A stretch of DNA of 11,359 nucleotides from JBDSSS01 sp038224055 (GTDB lineage Bacteria > Actinomycetota > Actinomycetes > Actinomycetales > Dermatophilaceae): NCBI GenBank assembly GCA_038224055.1, contig JBBRGO010000085.1:1-11359 (forward strand), in the 5' to 3' direction. A model generated the notes under the pieces. It was given only the letters and a program-made list of their open reading frames with translations, was not told the DNA's origin and made no database searches. Positions within the stretch are counted from its first letter, which is position 1. Each line of letters opens with the position of its first letter. A program made the position numbers and the translations under genes. Shown here piece after piece: positions 5,923 through 11,359 of the stretch.

Positions 5923-6993
5923 ATGGGATGGCTGTCACGCAACCGCAGGCCGAGCGTCGCTGCGACCACGTCGGACGGCGCTGAGCGCCCGTCGCTCGCG
6001 GAGGGGCCGCCGCCCGGGCCCGAGCGCCCCACCTCGGAGAGCCCCGCCCCCGAGCCGGGGACGGCCCCCGAGGCCCCCGCCGAGAACGCGGCGTCGACAG
6101 CGCCGATGGGGGCCTACGGACCCCTCGTGCGGATCAGCCGCTTCGACACCGCTCCGGACGAGCTCGAGTGGCAGCTGCCGCTCGACGGTGAGCTCTACCG
6201 GTTGTTGCCGGGCCCCGACCGCCCGGACTACTCCGTCGTGCTGCTGGAGCGCCCGCTGCACTTCTACCCCGAGCCGGCCCTCGACCTCGCCCGGGTGCCC
6301 GCGGACCAGCAGGTGGAGGACCGCAAGGGCCGCCGCATGGTCCGGGTCGACGCCGTCCTCGTCTGCGCCCGCTTCGTCGGCCAGCAGCTGCACCCCGGCA
6401 TGGTGGACCTTCCCGTCAACGTCGCGCACGTCCTCGACAACGCCCTGGTCCGGGAGGACGCCGTCGACTTCGCGAAGATCTCCTTCGCCGCCGTGGGCTA
6501 CCTCTCCGAGGGGCGGGGCGAGCCCGCCGCAGTGAGCGAGCCTGGACACTCCCTCCAGCCCGACGAGCCGGACGAGCGGGACGACCCGGACGAGCCGGAC
6601 GAGCCCGACCAGCTGGGCGCGGAGCCCGACGGCGTCCACACCGTCCCCCCGCCCGCGGACGGGGTCGTCGGTCAGGGCGTGCCGCCCTCGATCGTGCTCG
6701 ACGAGGTCCTCCCCGCGCTCGCCGGCGCCCTCAGGTCGGGGGTGCAGCGTCAGCGGGACAGCGAGATCATGGTGCTCACCGCGACCCTCACGCTCGATGA
6801 GGACCACCGGATCGTCGGCCTGACCGGCAATGCCGACGGCACCCCGCCCGTGCCGACCGCCGACACGTTCGCCGAGCTGGCCCAGATCCTCGACCGGCTC
6901 GGCGACCTCCCCGAGCGCGACGCCGTGCGTGCGCTGACGATCCGCCTCGACGGCGACCACCTCGACTCCGACGTGGACTACCGCCACCACTGA
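5923..6993 (+). CDS. Uncharacterised two-domain acidic protein
   Basis: I do not recognise this 356-aa protein. It begins MGWLSRNRR, then has a Pro/Glu/Ala/Ser-rich, probably disordered segment to about residue 60. A first folded block (~61-197) contains LEWQLPLDGELYRLLPGP, SVVLLERPLHFYP and VNVAHVLDNALVREDAVDFAKISFAAVGYL. Residues ~214-231 are an Asp/Glu/Pro repeat linker. A second block (~247-356) contains PPSIVLDEVLPALAGALRSG, TATLTLDEDHRIVGLTG and RALTIRLDGDHLD. There is no signal peptide or membrane segment, so it is likely cytoplasmic. An ATG at 5842 extends the frame, but 5923 has the leaderless -10 box and the added residues look like noncoding sequence. aguB follows after 43 bp with its own putative promoter, so a functional link to polyamines is not implied. 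Confidence 0.8.
   Translation: MGWLSRNRRPSVAATTSDGAERPSLAEGPPPGPERPTSESPAPEPGTAPEAPAENAASTAPMGAYGPLVRISRFDTAPDELEWQLPLDGELYRLLPGPDRPDYSVVLLERPLHFYPEPALDLARVPADQQVEDRKGRRMVRVDAVLVCARFVGQQLHPGMVDLPVNVAHVLDNALVREDAVDFAKISFAAVGYLSEGRGEPAAVSEPGHSLQPDEPDERDDPDEPDEPDQLGAEPDGVHTVPPPADGVVGQGVPPSIVLDEVLPALAGALRSGVQRQRDSEIMVLTATLTLDEDHRIVGLTGNADGTPPVPTADTFAELAQILDRLGDLPERDAVRALTIRLDGDHLDSDVDYRHH
6562..6609 (+). repeat. 9-bp coding repeat, Asp-Glu-Pro linker
   Basis: Five units close to GACGAGCCG (6562-6606) plus GAC follow one another inside the uncharacterised gene, encoding DEP DER DDP DEP DEP D. The period keeps frame, so changes in copy number would only change linker length between the two predicted domains. 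Confidence 0.7.
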
Positions 6994-7023
6994 GGCCCGC
7001 GTCCCGGGGCGCCGGCCCTGCGG

Positions 7024-7029
7024 CATACT
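7024..7029 (+). promoter_or_regulatory. Leaderless -10 box (CATACT) of aguB
   Basis: CATACT lies exactly 13-8 nt before the GTG at 7037, the same spacing as two other genes here. No Shine-Dalgarno precedes the GTG. The first base departs from TANNNT, so it is weaker than the others. Confidence 0.4.
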
Positions 7030-7036
7030 GCCGACT

Positions 7037-7999
7037 GTGAAGCTGATCCAGGCCGACGGAGTGCCCGAATCCCCTGCCCGTGTCGACGCGCAGGGGACCC
7101 CCCCGGTCCGGGTCGCTCTCGTGCAGCACGCGTGGGCTCCCGACGAGGGCGCGCTCGTCCGGACGCTGCGCGACGGGATCCGCACGGCGGCCGAGGCCGG
7201 TGCGCGGATCGTCTTCCTCCCCGAGCTCACGCTGTCGCGCTATCTCGCTGACACCCTCCCGGTGGGCACGCCGTCGGCGACCGCGGAGGACCTCGAGACC
7301 GGGCGCACCCTGACGTTCGCCCGCGAGGCGGCCCGTGACTTCGGAGTGCACGTCCACACCTCGCTCTACGAGCGCGCCGAGCAGGGGGACGGCCTCGGGT
7401 TCAACAGCGCGGTCGTCGTGGCCCCGACGGGGGAGCTGCTCGCGCGCACCCGCAAGACGCACATCCCCGTGACGGCGGGCTACTACGAGGACAAGTACTT
7501 CCGGCCCGGCCCCGCCGACGACGCCTACCCCGTCGTCGAGCTCGCGGACCCCCCGGTGCGGCTCGGGCTGCCGACCTGTTGGGACGAGTGGTTCCCCGAG
7601 GTGGCCAGGCTGTACTCGCTCGGCGGGGCCCAGGTGCTCTGCTACCCGACGGCCATCGGCTCCGAGCCGGACCACCCCGACTTCGACACCCAGCCGCTCT
7701 GGCAGCAGGTCATCGTCGGCAACGCGGTCGCCAACGGCCTGTTCGTCGTCGTGCCCAACCGCTACGGCACCGAGGGCCTGATCACCTTCTACGGCAGCTC
7801 GTTCATCGCCGACCCCTATGGCCGGGTGCTCGTCCAGGCGCCGCGCGACGAGGCGGCCGTCCTCGTCGCCGACCTCGACCTGGCGCAGCGCGACGACTGG
7901 CTCGCGCTCTTCCCGTTCCTGTCGACCCGACGCCCGGACTCGTATGCCGCCCTCACCGCCCCCGTGCGCGACGATCTTCGTCGCGACGTCGCACCGTGA
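7037..7999 (+). CDS. aguB: N-carbamoylputrescine amidase (nitrilase superfamily)
   Basis: Hydrolyses N-carbamoylputrescine to putrescine, CO2 and ammonia, the last step of the agmatine route. It has 320 aa. The nitrilase triad is visible: Glu63 in FLPELTLSRY, Lys140 in RKTHIP and Cys181 in LPTCWDEWFPE. GYYEDKYFRPG, ARLYSLGGAQ and the stretch YPTAIGSEP are close to known AguB proteins, separating it from generic nitrilases. GTG at 7037 is chosen for its upstream CATACT and lack of Shine-Dalgarno; it gives about 23 residues before the conserved VRVALVQ, longer than usual, and an in-frame GTG at 7061 is the alternative. It overlaps aguA by 4 bp (GTGA), so the two enzymes are translationally coupled and encoded in reverse of pathway order. 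Confidence 0.92.
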   Translation: MKLIQADGVPESPARVDAQGTPPVRVALVQHAWAPDEGALVRTLRDGIRTAAEAGARIVFLPELTLSRYLADTLPVGTPSATAEDLETGRTLTFAREAARDFGVHVHTSLYERAEQGDGLGFNSAVVVAPTGELLARTRKTHIPVTAGYYEDKYFRPGPADDAYPVVELADPPVRLGLPTCWDEWFPEVARLYSLGGAQVLCYPTAIGSEPDHPDFDTQPLWQQVIVGNAVANGLFVVVPNRYGTEGLITFYGSSFIADPYGRVLVQAPRDEAAVLVADLDLAQRDDWLALFPFLSTRRPDSYAALTAPVRDDLRRDVAP

Positions 8000-9039
8000 C
8001 CGGCTCCGCGGCCGCGGACGACCGCTGGCTGATGCCGGCCGAGGGCGCGCGCCACGCGTGCACCTGGATGGCCTGGCCGAGCGGCGGTTACACCCTCGGT
8101 GAGACCCCCGAGGAGGTGGCGACCGCCCGACGGACCTGGGCCGCGGTCGCCGGGGCCGTCGTCGCCTTCGAGCCGGTGCGGATGGTCGTCACCCCCGCGG
8201 ACGTCGCGGTGGCCCGGGCGCACCTGCACCCCGACGTCGAGATCATCGAGGCCGAGCTCGACGACGCGTGGATGCGCGACATCGGCCCGACCTTCGTGGT
8301 CTCCGACGACGGTCGGCTGGGGGCCGTCGACTGGGTCTTCAACGGCTGGGGCGCCCAGCCGTGGGCGTCGTGGGAGCACGACGCCCGGATCGGCGCCCAC
8401 GTCGCACGACTGGCCGGGGCGGAGCTCGTCGGCTCGTCCCTCGTCAACGAGGGGGGCGGCATCCACGTCGACGGGGCCGGCACCGTGCTGCTCACCGAGA
8501 CGGTGCAGCTCGACCCCGACCGCAACCCCGACCTGACCCGGTCCGACGTCGAGGCCGAGCTGGCCCGCACCATCGGCGTGACCCACTGCCTCTGGCTGCC
8601 TCGCGGTCTCACCCGCGACTACGGCGAGTTCGGCACCCGGGGCCACGTCGACATCGTCGCGACCTTCGCCTCGCCCGGCGTCGTCCTGCTCCACGAGCAG
8701 CGACATTCCGAGCACCCCGACCACGCGGTCTCCCGCGAGCTGCGAGAGCTCCTCGAGTCGTCCCGGGACGCGGCCGGCAACGCGCTCGAGGTGGTCGGGG
8801 TCCCGGCGCCCGAGACCCTCGCCGACGAGGGGGGCCCGGTCGACTGGTCCTACCTCAACCACCTCGTCGTCAACGACGCCGTCATCGCCTGCACCTTCGG
8901 TGACGACCAGGACGAGCGGTCCCTCGGCGTCCTCGCGGAGGCCTACCCGGGCCGGCAGGTCGTCGGAGTCGACGCCCGGCCGCTCTTCGACCGCGGCGGC
9001 GGCATCCACTGCATCACCCAGCAGCAGCCCGCCACCTGA
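7996..9039 (+). CDS. aguA: Agmatine deiminase
   Basis: Converts agmatine to N-carbamoylputrescine and ammonia; a guanidino-modifying enzyme of the porphyromonas-type peptidylarginine-deiminase fold, cytoplasmic. It has 347 aa, about family length. Visible catalytic and binding motifs are WMRDIGPTF (Asp95), NEGGGIHVDG (from 151), TRGHVDIVATF with catalytic His217, and RGGGIHCITQQQP with nucleophile Cys339. The start is GTG at 7996 inside the aguB stop (GTGA overlap); it gives MTGSAAADDRWLMPAE, and RWLMPAE fits the conserved N-terminus. With aguB it makes a complete agmatine-to-putrescine pathway; no arginine decarboxylase or transporter is in the window, so the agmatine source is not shown. 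A hairpin terminator follows directly. Confidence 0.94.
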   Translation: MTGSAAADDRWLMPAEGARHACTWMAWPSGGYTLGETPEEVATARRTWAAVAGAVVAFEPVRMVVTPADVAVARAHLHPDVEIIEAELDDAWMRDIGPTFVVSDDGRLGAVDWVFNGWGAQPWASWEHDARIGAHVARLAGAELVGSSLVNEGGGIHVDGAGTVLLTETVQLDPDRNPDLTRSDVEAELARTIGVTHCLWLPRGLTRDYGEFGTRGHVDIVATFASPGVVLLHEQRHSEHPDHAVSRELRELLESSRDAAGNALEVVGVPAPETLADEGGPVDWSYLNHLVVNDAVIACTFGDDQDERSLGVLAEAYPGRQVVGVDARPLFDRGGGIHCITQQQPAT

Positions 9040-9061
9040 CCTCCCACCGTCGAGTGGGAGG
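9040..9061. terminator. Convergent terminator between aguA and the DUF4282 gene
   Basis: CCTCCCAC (9040-9047) pairs perfectly with GTGGGAGG (9054-9061) around a CGTCGA loop, directly after the aguA stop codon. The opposite gene ends at 9081, so it is well placed to stop transcription from both sides. There is no T-tract. Confidence 0.7.
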
Positions 9062-9080
9062 GGACGGGGGCGCCGAGGGG

Positions 9081-9611
9081 TCAGGCCTGGGGGAGGCGCT
9101 CGTGCACGTCCTGGCTCATCCGGACCACGGAGATGCCGAACTCGAGGCCGATGCGGACGACGGCCAGCCAGATGATCGCGCCGATCGGGCCGAGGATGAG
9201 GGCGGTGAGGCCGGTCCAGAAGCCACCGCTGGCGAAGCCGACGACGACGACGACGAGATAGACGAAGACCGCGTAGATCGTCGCGAGCACGTAGACGAGC
9301 TTGACGAGCATCGGCGTGACGAAGCGGTTGAAGCTGAAGTCGAAGAGGGCGCCGAGGAAGCCGCTGCCGTCGGGCAGGGCAGCCATCGCCGCGCCCGGGA
9401 TGTTGCGGTTGAGGCCGCCGCCCTGGGTCCCCTGCATGGGGGTCACGGGCTGGGGGCCCTGGTGACCCGGGTGGCCCTGGTGAGCCTGCGGGCTCGGTGG
9501 GCCCTGGGGGCTGGGCGGGTTCGTCGGGTCCGGTGGGCCCTGGGGGCTGGGCGGGCTCGGTGCCGGGTCGGAACCGTACGACGGCTGCTCGGGGGGCTGG
9601 TTCTCGCTCAT
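9081..9611 (-). CDS. DUF4282 membrane protein with Pro-rich N-terminus
   Basis: Small integral membrane protein of unknown function, 176 aa. Residues 1-~75 are hydrophilic and rich in Pro, Gln and Gly, with the repeated PPSPQGPP element (20-27 and 32-39). The DUF4282 region (~85-172) has LFDFSFNRFVTPMLVKLVY, two predicted membrane helices (~103-127 and ~131-155), and the amphipathic tail RIGLEFGISVVRMSQDVHERL typical of the family. The Pro-rich part probably lies in the cytoplasm. ATG at 9611 is supported by AAGGAG (9618-9623) six nt upstream; this gene has a real leader, unlike several neighbours. The frame is open far upstream through antisense rpoB, but that is not coding. It is divergent from rpoB and convergent with aguA. 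Confidence 0.88.
   Translation of the reverse strand: MSENQPPEQPSYGSDPAPSPPSPQGPPDPTNPPSPQGPPSPQAHQGHPGHQGPQPVTPMQGTQGGGLNRNIPGAAMAALPDGSGFLGALFDFSFNRFVTPMLVKLVYVLATIYAVFVYLVVVVVGFASGGFWTGLTALILGPIGAIIWLAVVRIGLEFGISVVRMSQDVHERLPQA
9495..9555 (-). repeat. 25-bp direct repeat in the Pro-rich segment
   Basis: An identical 25-bp sequence occurs at 9495-9519 and 9531-9555, period 36 bp, inside the DUF4282 gene. It encodes the duplicated PPSPQGPP unit. The period is a multiple of three, so gain or loss of a copy preserves frame. Confidence 0.8.
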
Positions 9612-9672
9612 GGGGGACTCCTTGGAGGGAGAGTGCCGACCCGCGTCGGCTCTCATCGACGGTGACACCTCG

Positions 9673-9701
9673 ACCATAGGACGACCCGCCGGGCCTGTCT
9701 G
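9673..9701 (-). promoter_or_regulatory. DUF4282 gene promoter (CAGACA-N17-TATGGT)
   Basis: On the - strand a CAGACA -35 box (9696-9701) and a TATGGT -10 box (9673-9678) are 17 bp apart. Predicted start is near 9666, giving a ~55-nt leader that contains the AAGGAG ribosome-binding site. Confidence 0.5.
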
Positions 9702-9737
9702 GCACACGCGCGCGACACGGCCGAAGAAGGGTGACCC

Positions 9738-9766
9738 TTGACGTGGGGCTCTCGGAGGTCCATATT
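9738..9766 (+). promoter_or_regulatory. rpoB upstream promoter candidate P1 (TTGACG-N17-CATATT)
   Basis: TTGACG (9738-9743) and CATATT (9761-9766) have ideal 17-bp spacing. Predicted start is near 9773, giving a leader of ~230 nt before rpoB. It lies just beyond the divergent DUF4282 promoter. Confidence 0.55.
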
Positions 9767-9849
9767 CATCGCGTTCCCTTTGTGGAGTCCCCGGTCCAGG
9801 GGGTGTCGAGGTCTCGCTCACGCTGACGACCTCCGCACCTTGACCCGGC

Positions 9850-9878
9850 TGGACACTCCTGCCCTTTGGGGCTAGGCT
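9850..9878 (+). promoter_or_regulatory. rpoB proximal promoter candidate P2 (TGGACA-N17-TAGGCT)
   Basis: TGGACA (9850-9855) and TAGGCT (9873-9878) have 17-bp spacing, with start predicted near 9885. The leader would be ~120 nt. It is in tandem with P1. Confidence 0.6.
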
Positions 9879-9886
9879 AGGCCTTT

Positions 9887-9940
9887 GCGCTGTCCATGCC
9901 TCCCCAGCGCCCGGAATCCACGCTCTTCGGCGTGTCCGGG
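9887..9940 (+). promoter_or_regulatory. Structured rpoB leader: two adjacent hairpins
   Basis: GCGCTG (9887-9892) pairs with CAGCGC (9905-9910). The second hairpin pairs CCCGGA (9910-9915) with TCCGGG (9935-9940), enclosing CACGC/GCGTG (9919-9923/9930-9934) around a UCUUCG loop. They share base 9910, so they stack or compete. They lie right after the P2 start. A role in transcript stability or control is inference. Confidence 0.45.
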
Positions 9941-9991
9941 ATCGGGGTGGTCGTGCGCAGCGCCTTGACTCAAGATTCGGAAAAGGCCCGT

Positions 9992-9998
9992 GGAAGGA
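9992..9998 (+). promoter_or_regulatory. rpoB ribosome-binding site selecting the TTG start
   Basis: GGAAGGA lies 6 nt before TTG 10005. No comparable site precedes the in-frame ATG at 10032. AAGGA (9994-9998) can also pair with TCCTT (10002-10006) around CCC, covering the Shine-Dalgarno and first two bases of the start codon. Confidence 0.7.
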
Positions 9999-10004
9999 CC
10001 CTCC

Positions 10005-11359
10005 TTGGCTGCCGCGCGTACTGCGACGAACATGTCCACCGCACAGACCCCTTCGGGACGTCTGTCCTTCGCGAAGATTCGCGAACCCCTCGAGGTCCCT
10101 GACCTCCTGGCACTCCAGACGGAGAGCTTCGACTGGCTGCTCGGCAACGAGCGCTGGCAGGCCCGCGTTGCCGCGGCCAAGGCCGAGGGACGCACTGACG
10201 TCCCCGACCGGTCGGGGCTCGAGGAGATCTTCGAGGAGATCTCCCCGATCGAGGACTTCAGCGGCTCGATGTCGCTGTCGTTCCGAGACCACCGCTTCGA
10301 GGAGACCCGCAAGTCGATCGAGTCGTGCAAGGAGCGCGACCAGACCTACGACGCGCCGCTCTTCGTCACGGCTGAGTTCATGAACGCCCAGACGGGCGAG
10401 ATCAAGAGCCAGACGGTCTTCATGGGTGACTTCCCGCTCATGACCGAGCGCGGCACCTTCATCATCAACGGCACCGAGCGCGTCGTCGTCTCCCAGCTCG
10501 TCCGCAGCCCGGGCGTCTACTTCGAGCGCACGCCCGACAAGACGTCCGACAAGGACATCTACACGGCGAAGATCATCCCGAGCCGCGGCGCCTGGCTCGA
10601 GTTCGAGATCGACAAGCGCGACATGGTCGGCGTGCGCGTCGACCGCAAGCGCAAGCAGTCCGTCACGGTGCTGCTCAAGGCCCTCGGCTGGACCGAGGCC
10701 CAGATCCTCGAGGAGTTCGGCGACTTCGAGTCGATGCGCCTCACCCTGGAGAAGGACCACACCCAGGGCCAGGACGACGCGCTCCTCGACATCTACCGCA
10801 AGCTGCGTCCGGGCGAACCGCCCACCAAGGAGGCCGCGCAGACGCTGCTCGACAACCTCTACTTCAACTCCAAGCGCTACGACCTCGCGAAGGTCGGTCG
10901 CTACAAGATCGACAAGAAGCTCGGTCTCGACGCGTCGATCAACGACTCGACCCTGTCGATCGACGACATCGTGGCAACGATCCGCCACATCGTGGCGCTG
11001 CACGACGGCCAGCCGACGATGAAGGGCCGCAAGAACGGCGAGGAGATCGACGTCCGCGTCGAGGTCGATGACATCGACCACTTCGGCAACCGTCGACTGC
11101 GCTCCGTCGGCGAGCTCATCCAGAACCAGGTCCGCACGGGCCTGTCCCGGATGGAGCGCGTCGTCCGCGAGCGGATGACGACCCAGGACGTCGAGGCGAT
11201 CACCCCGCAGACCCTGATCAACATCCGCCCCGTGGTGGCCTCGATCAAGGAGTTCTTCGGGACCTCGCAGCTCTCGCAGTTCATGGACCAGAACAACCCG
11301 CTCGCGGGTCTGACGCACAAGCGTCGCCTGTCCGCGCTCGGCCCGGGTGGTATCTCCCG
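10005..11359 (+). CDS. rpoB: RNA polymerase beta subunit, 3'-truncated
   Basis: Catalytic-core subunit of RNA polymerase and the rifampicin target. About 451 of an expected ~1,150-1,170 residues are in the window. The start is TTG 10005, giving LAAARTATNMSTAQTPSG before the conserved RLSFAKIREPLEVPDLLALQ; the GGAAGGA site six nt upstream supports it over ATG 10032. Family landmarks are LQTESFDWLLGN, the EEIFEEISPIEDFSG protrusion, FMGDFPLMTERGTFIINGTERVVVSQLVRSPG, and the fork/rifampicin region with SQLSQFMDQNNPLAGLTHKRR before the right edge. Sequence matches actinobacterial RpoB closely. It is not contiguous with rplJL, which sits ~6.9 kb upstream; two promoter candidates and a structured leader suggest independent transcription. 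rpoC is expected just outside the window. Confidence 0.98.
   Translation, partial: MAAARTATNMSTAQTPSGRLSFAKIREPLEVPDLLALQTESFDWLLGNERWQARVAAAKAEGRTDVPDRSGLEEIFEEISPIEDFSGSMSLSFRDHRFEETRKSIESCKERDQTYDAPLFVTAEFMNAQTGEIKSQTVFMGDFPLMTERGTFIINGTERVVVSQLVRSPGVYFERTPDKTSDKDIYTAKIIPSRGAWLEFEIDKRDMVGVRVDRKRKQSVTVLLKALGWTEAQILEEFGDFESMRLTLEKDHTQGQDDALLDIYRKLRPGEPPTKEAAQTLLDNLYFNSKRYDLAKVGRYKIDKKLGLDASINDSTLSIDDIVATIRHIVALHDGQPTMKGRKNGEEIDVRVEVDDIDHFGNRRLRSVGELIQNQVRTGLSRMERVVRERMTTQDVEAITPQTLINIRPVVASIKEFFGTSQLSQFMDQNNPLAGLTHKRRLSALGPGGIS
11259..11339 (+). other. Rifampicin-resistance-determining region of rpoB, wild type
   Basis: This corresponds to E. coli RpoB 507-533. Rifampicin-contact residues are the sensitive forms: Gln513 (nt 11277), Asp516 (11286), His526 (11316), Ser531 (11331) and Leu533 (11337), local residues 425, 428, 438, 443 and 445. 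The E. coli SEI triplet is AGL here, as in other actinobacteria. This site alone predicts no target-based resistance. Confidence 0.85.

Noticed and set aside
9840..9845. TTGACC as -35 box of rpoB P2
   Set aside because: It is 27 bp from TAGGCT; TGGACA at 9850 gives the proper 17-bp spacing.
10032..10034. ATG 10032 as rpoB start
   Set aside because: No Shine-Dalgarno before it; GGAAGGA is correctly spaced for TTG 10005. The difference is only nine residues, so not fully excluded.
9612..11318. Open frame on the - strand running from antisense rpoB into the DUF4282 gene
   Set aside because: It is the high-GC mirror of rpoB codons; the DUF4282 start at 9611 has its own Shine-Dalgarno and promoter.
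1..11359. A novel defence, mobile or secretion system
   Set aside because: No transposase, integrase, toxin, nuclease, phage or secretion genes are visible, and every long coding region but one fits a known housekeeping, metabolic or DUF family.

Overview
The window is high-GC DNA. It carries actinobacterial-type rplJ, rplL and rpoB genes, frequent GTG/TTG starts, and promoters that place a -10 hexamer 6-7 nt upstream of the start codon (leaderless transcripts). Protein style and gene content suggest a Micrococcales actinomycete, perhaps of the Intrasporangiaceae. The phylum is confident; the family is a guess.

Layout, left to right. (1) The 3' two thirds of a thiolase gene (+) runs into a perfect palindrome and a G-rich 11-bp tandem repeat. 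(2) A DUF3152 secreted or anchored metallopeptidase-like gene (-) follows. (3) The divergent rplJ-rplL ribosomal-stalk operon (+) has a good sigma-70-type promoter, a ~200-nt structured leader of the L10-autoregulation kind, and two stacked terminators. (4) A translationally coupled pair on the - strand encodes a GlcD-like FAD oxidase and an alanine-glyoxylate-type aminotransferase, a plausible glycolate to glyoxylate to glycine module. (5) Divergent from it, on the + strand, are an unrecognised two-domain protein and an overlapping aguB-aguA pair (N-carbamoylputrescine amidase, agmatine deiminase) converting agmatine to putrescine. (6) A small DUF4282 membrane protein lies on the - strand. 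(7) The 5' third of rpoB (+) follows a ~390-bp intergenic region with two candidate promoters, leader hairpins and a Shine-Dalgarno that selects a TTG start. The rifampicin-resistance region at the window edge looks wild type.

The window is mostly housekeeping and central nitrogen/carbon metabolism. I see no mobile element, CRISPR array, tRNA, rRNA or defence-type cassette. The points most worth a second look are regulatory: four genes with leaderless-type promoters at near-identical spacing, the rplJ leader with an attenuator-like hairpin, a possible G-quadruplex beside a convergent terminator, and a small hairpin over the rpoB start. Also notable are the uncharacterised 356-aa protein and the separation of rplJL from rpoB by six genes.
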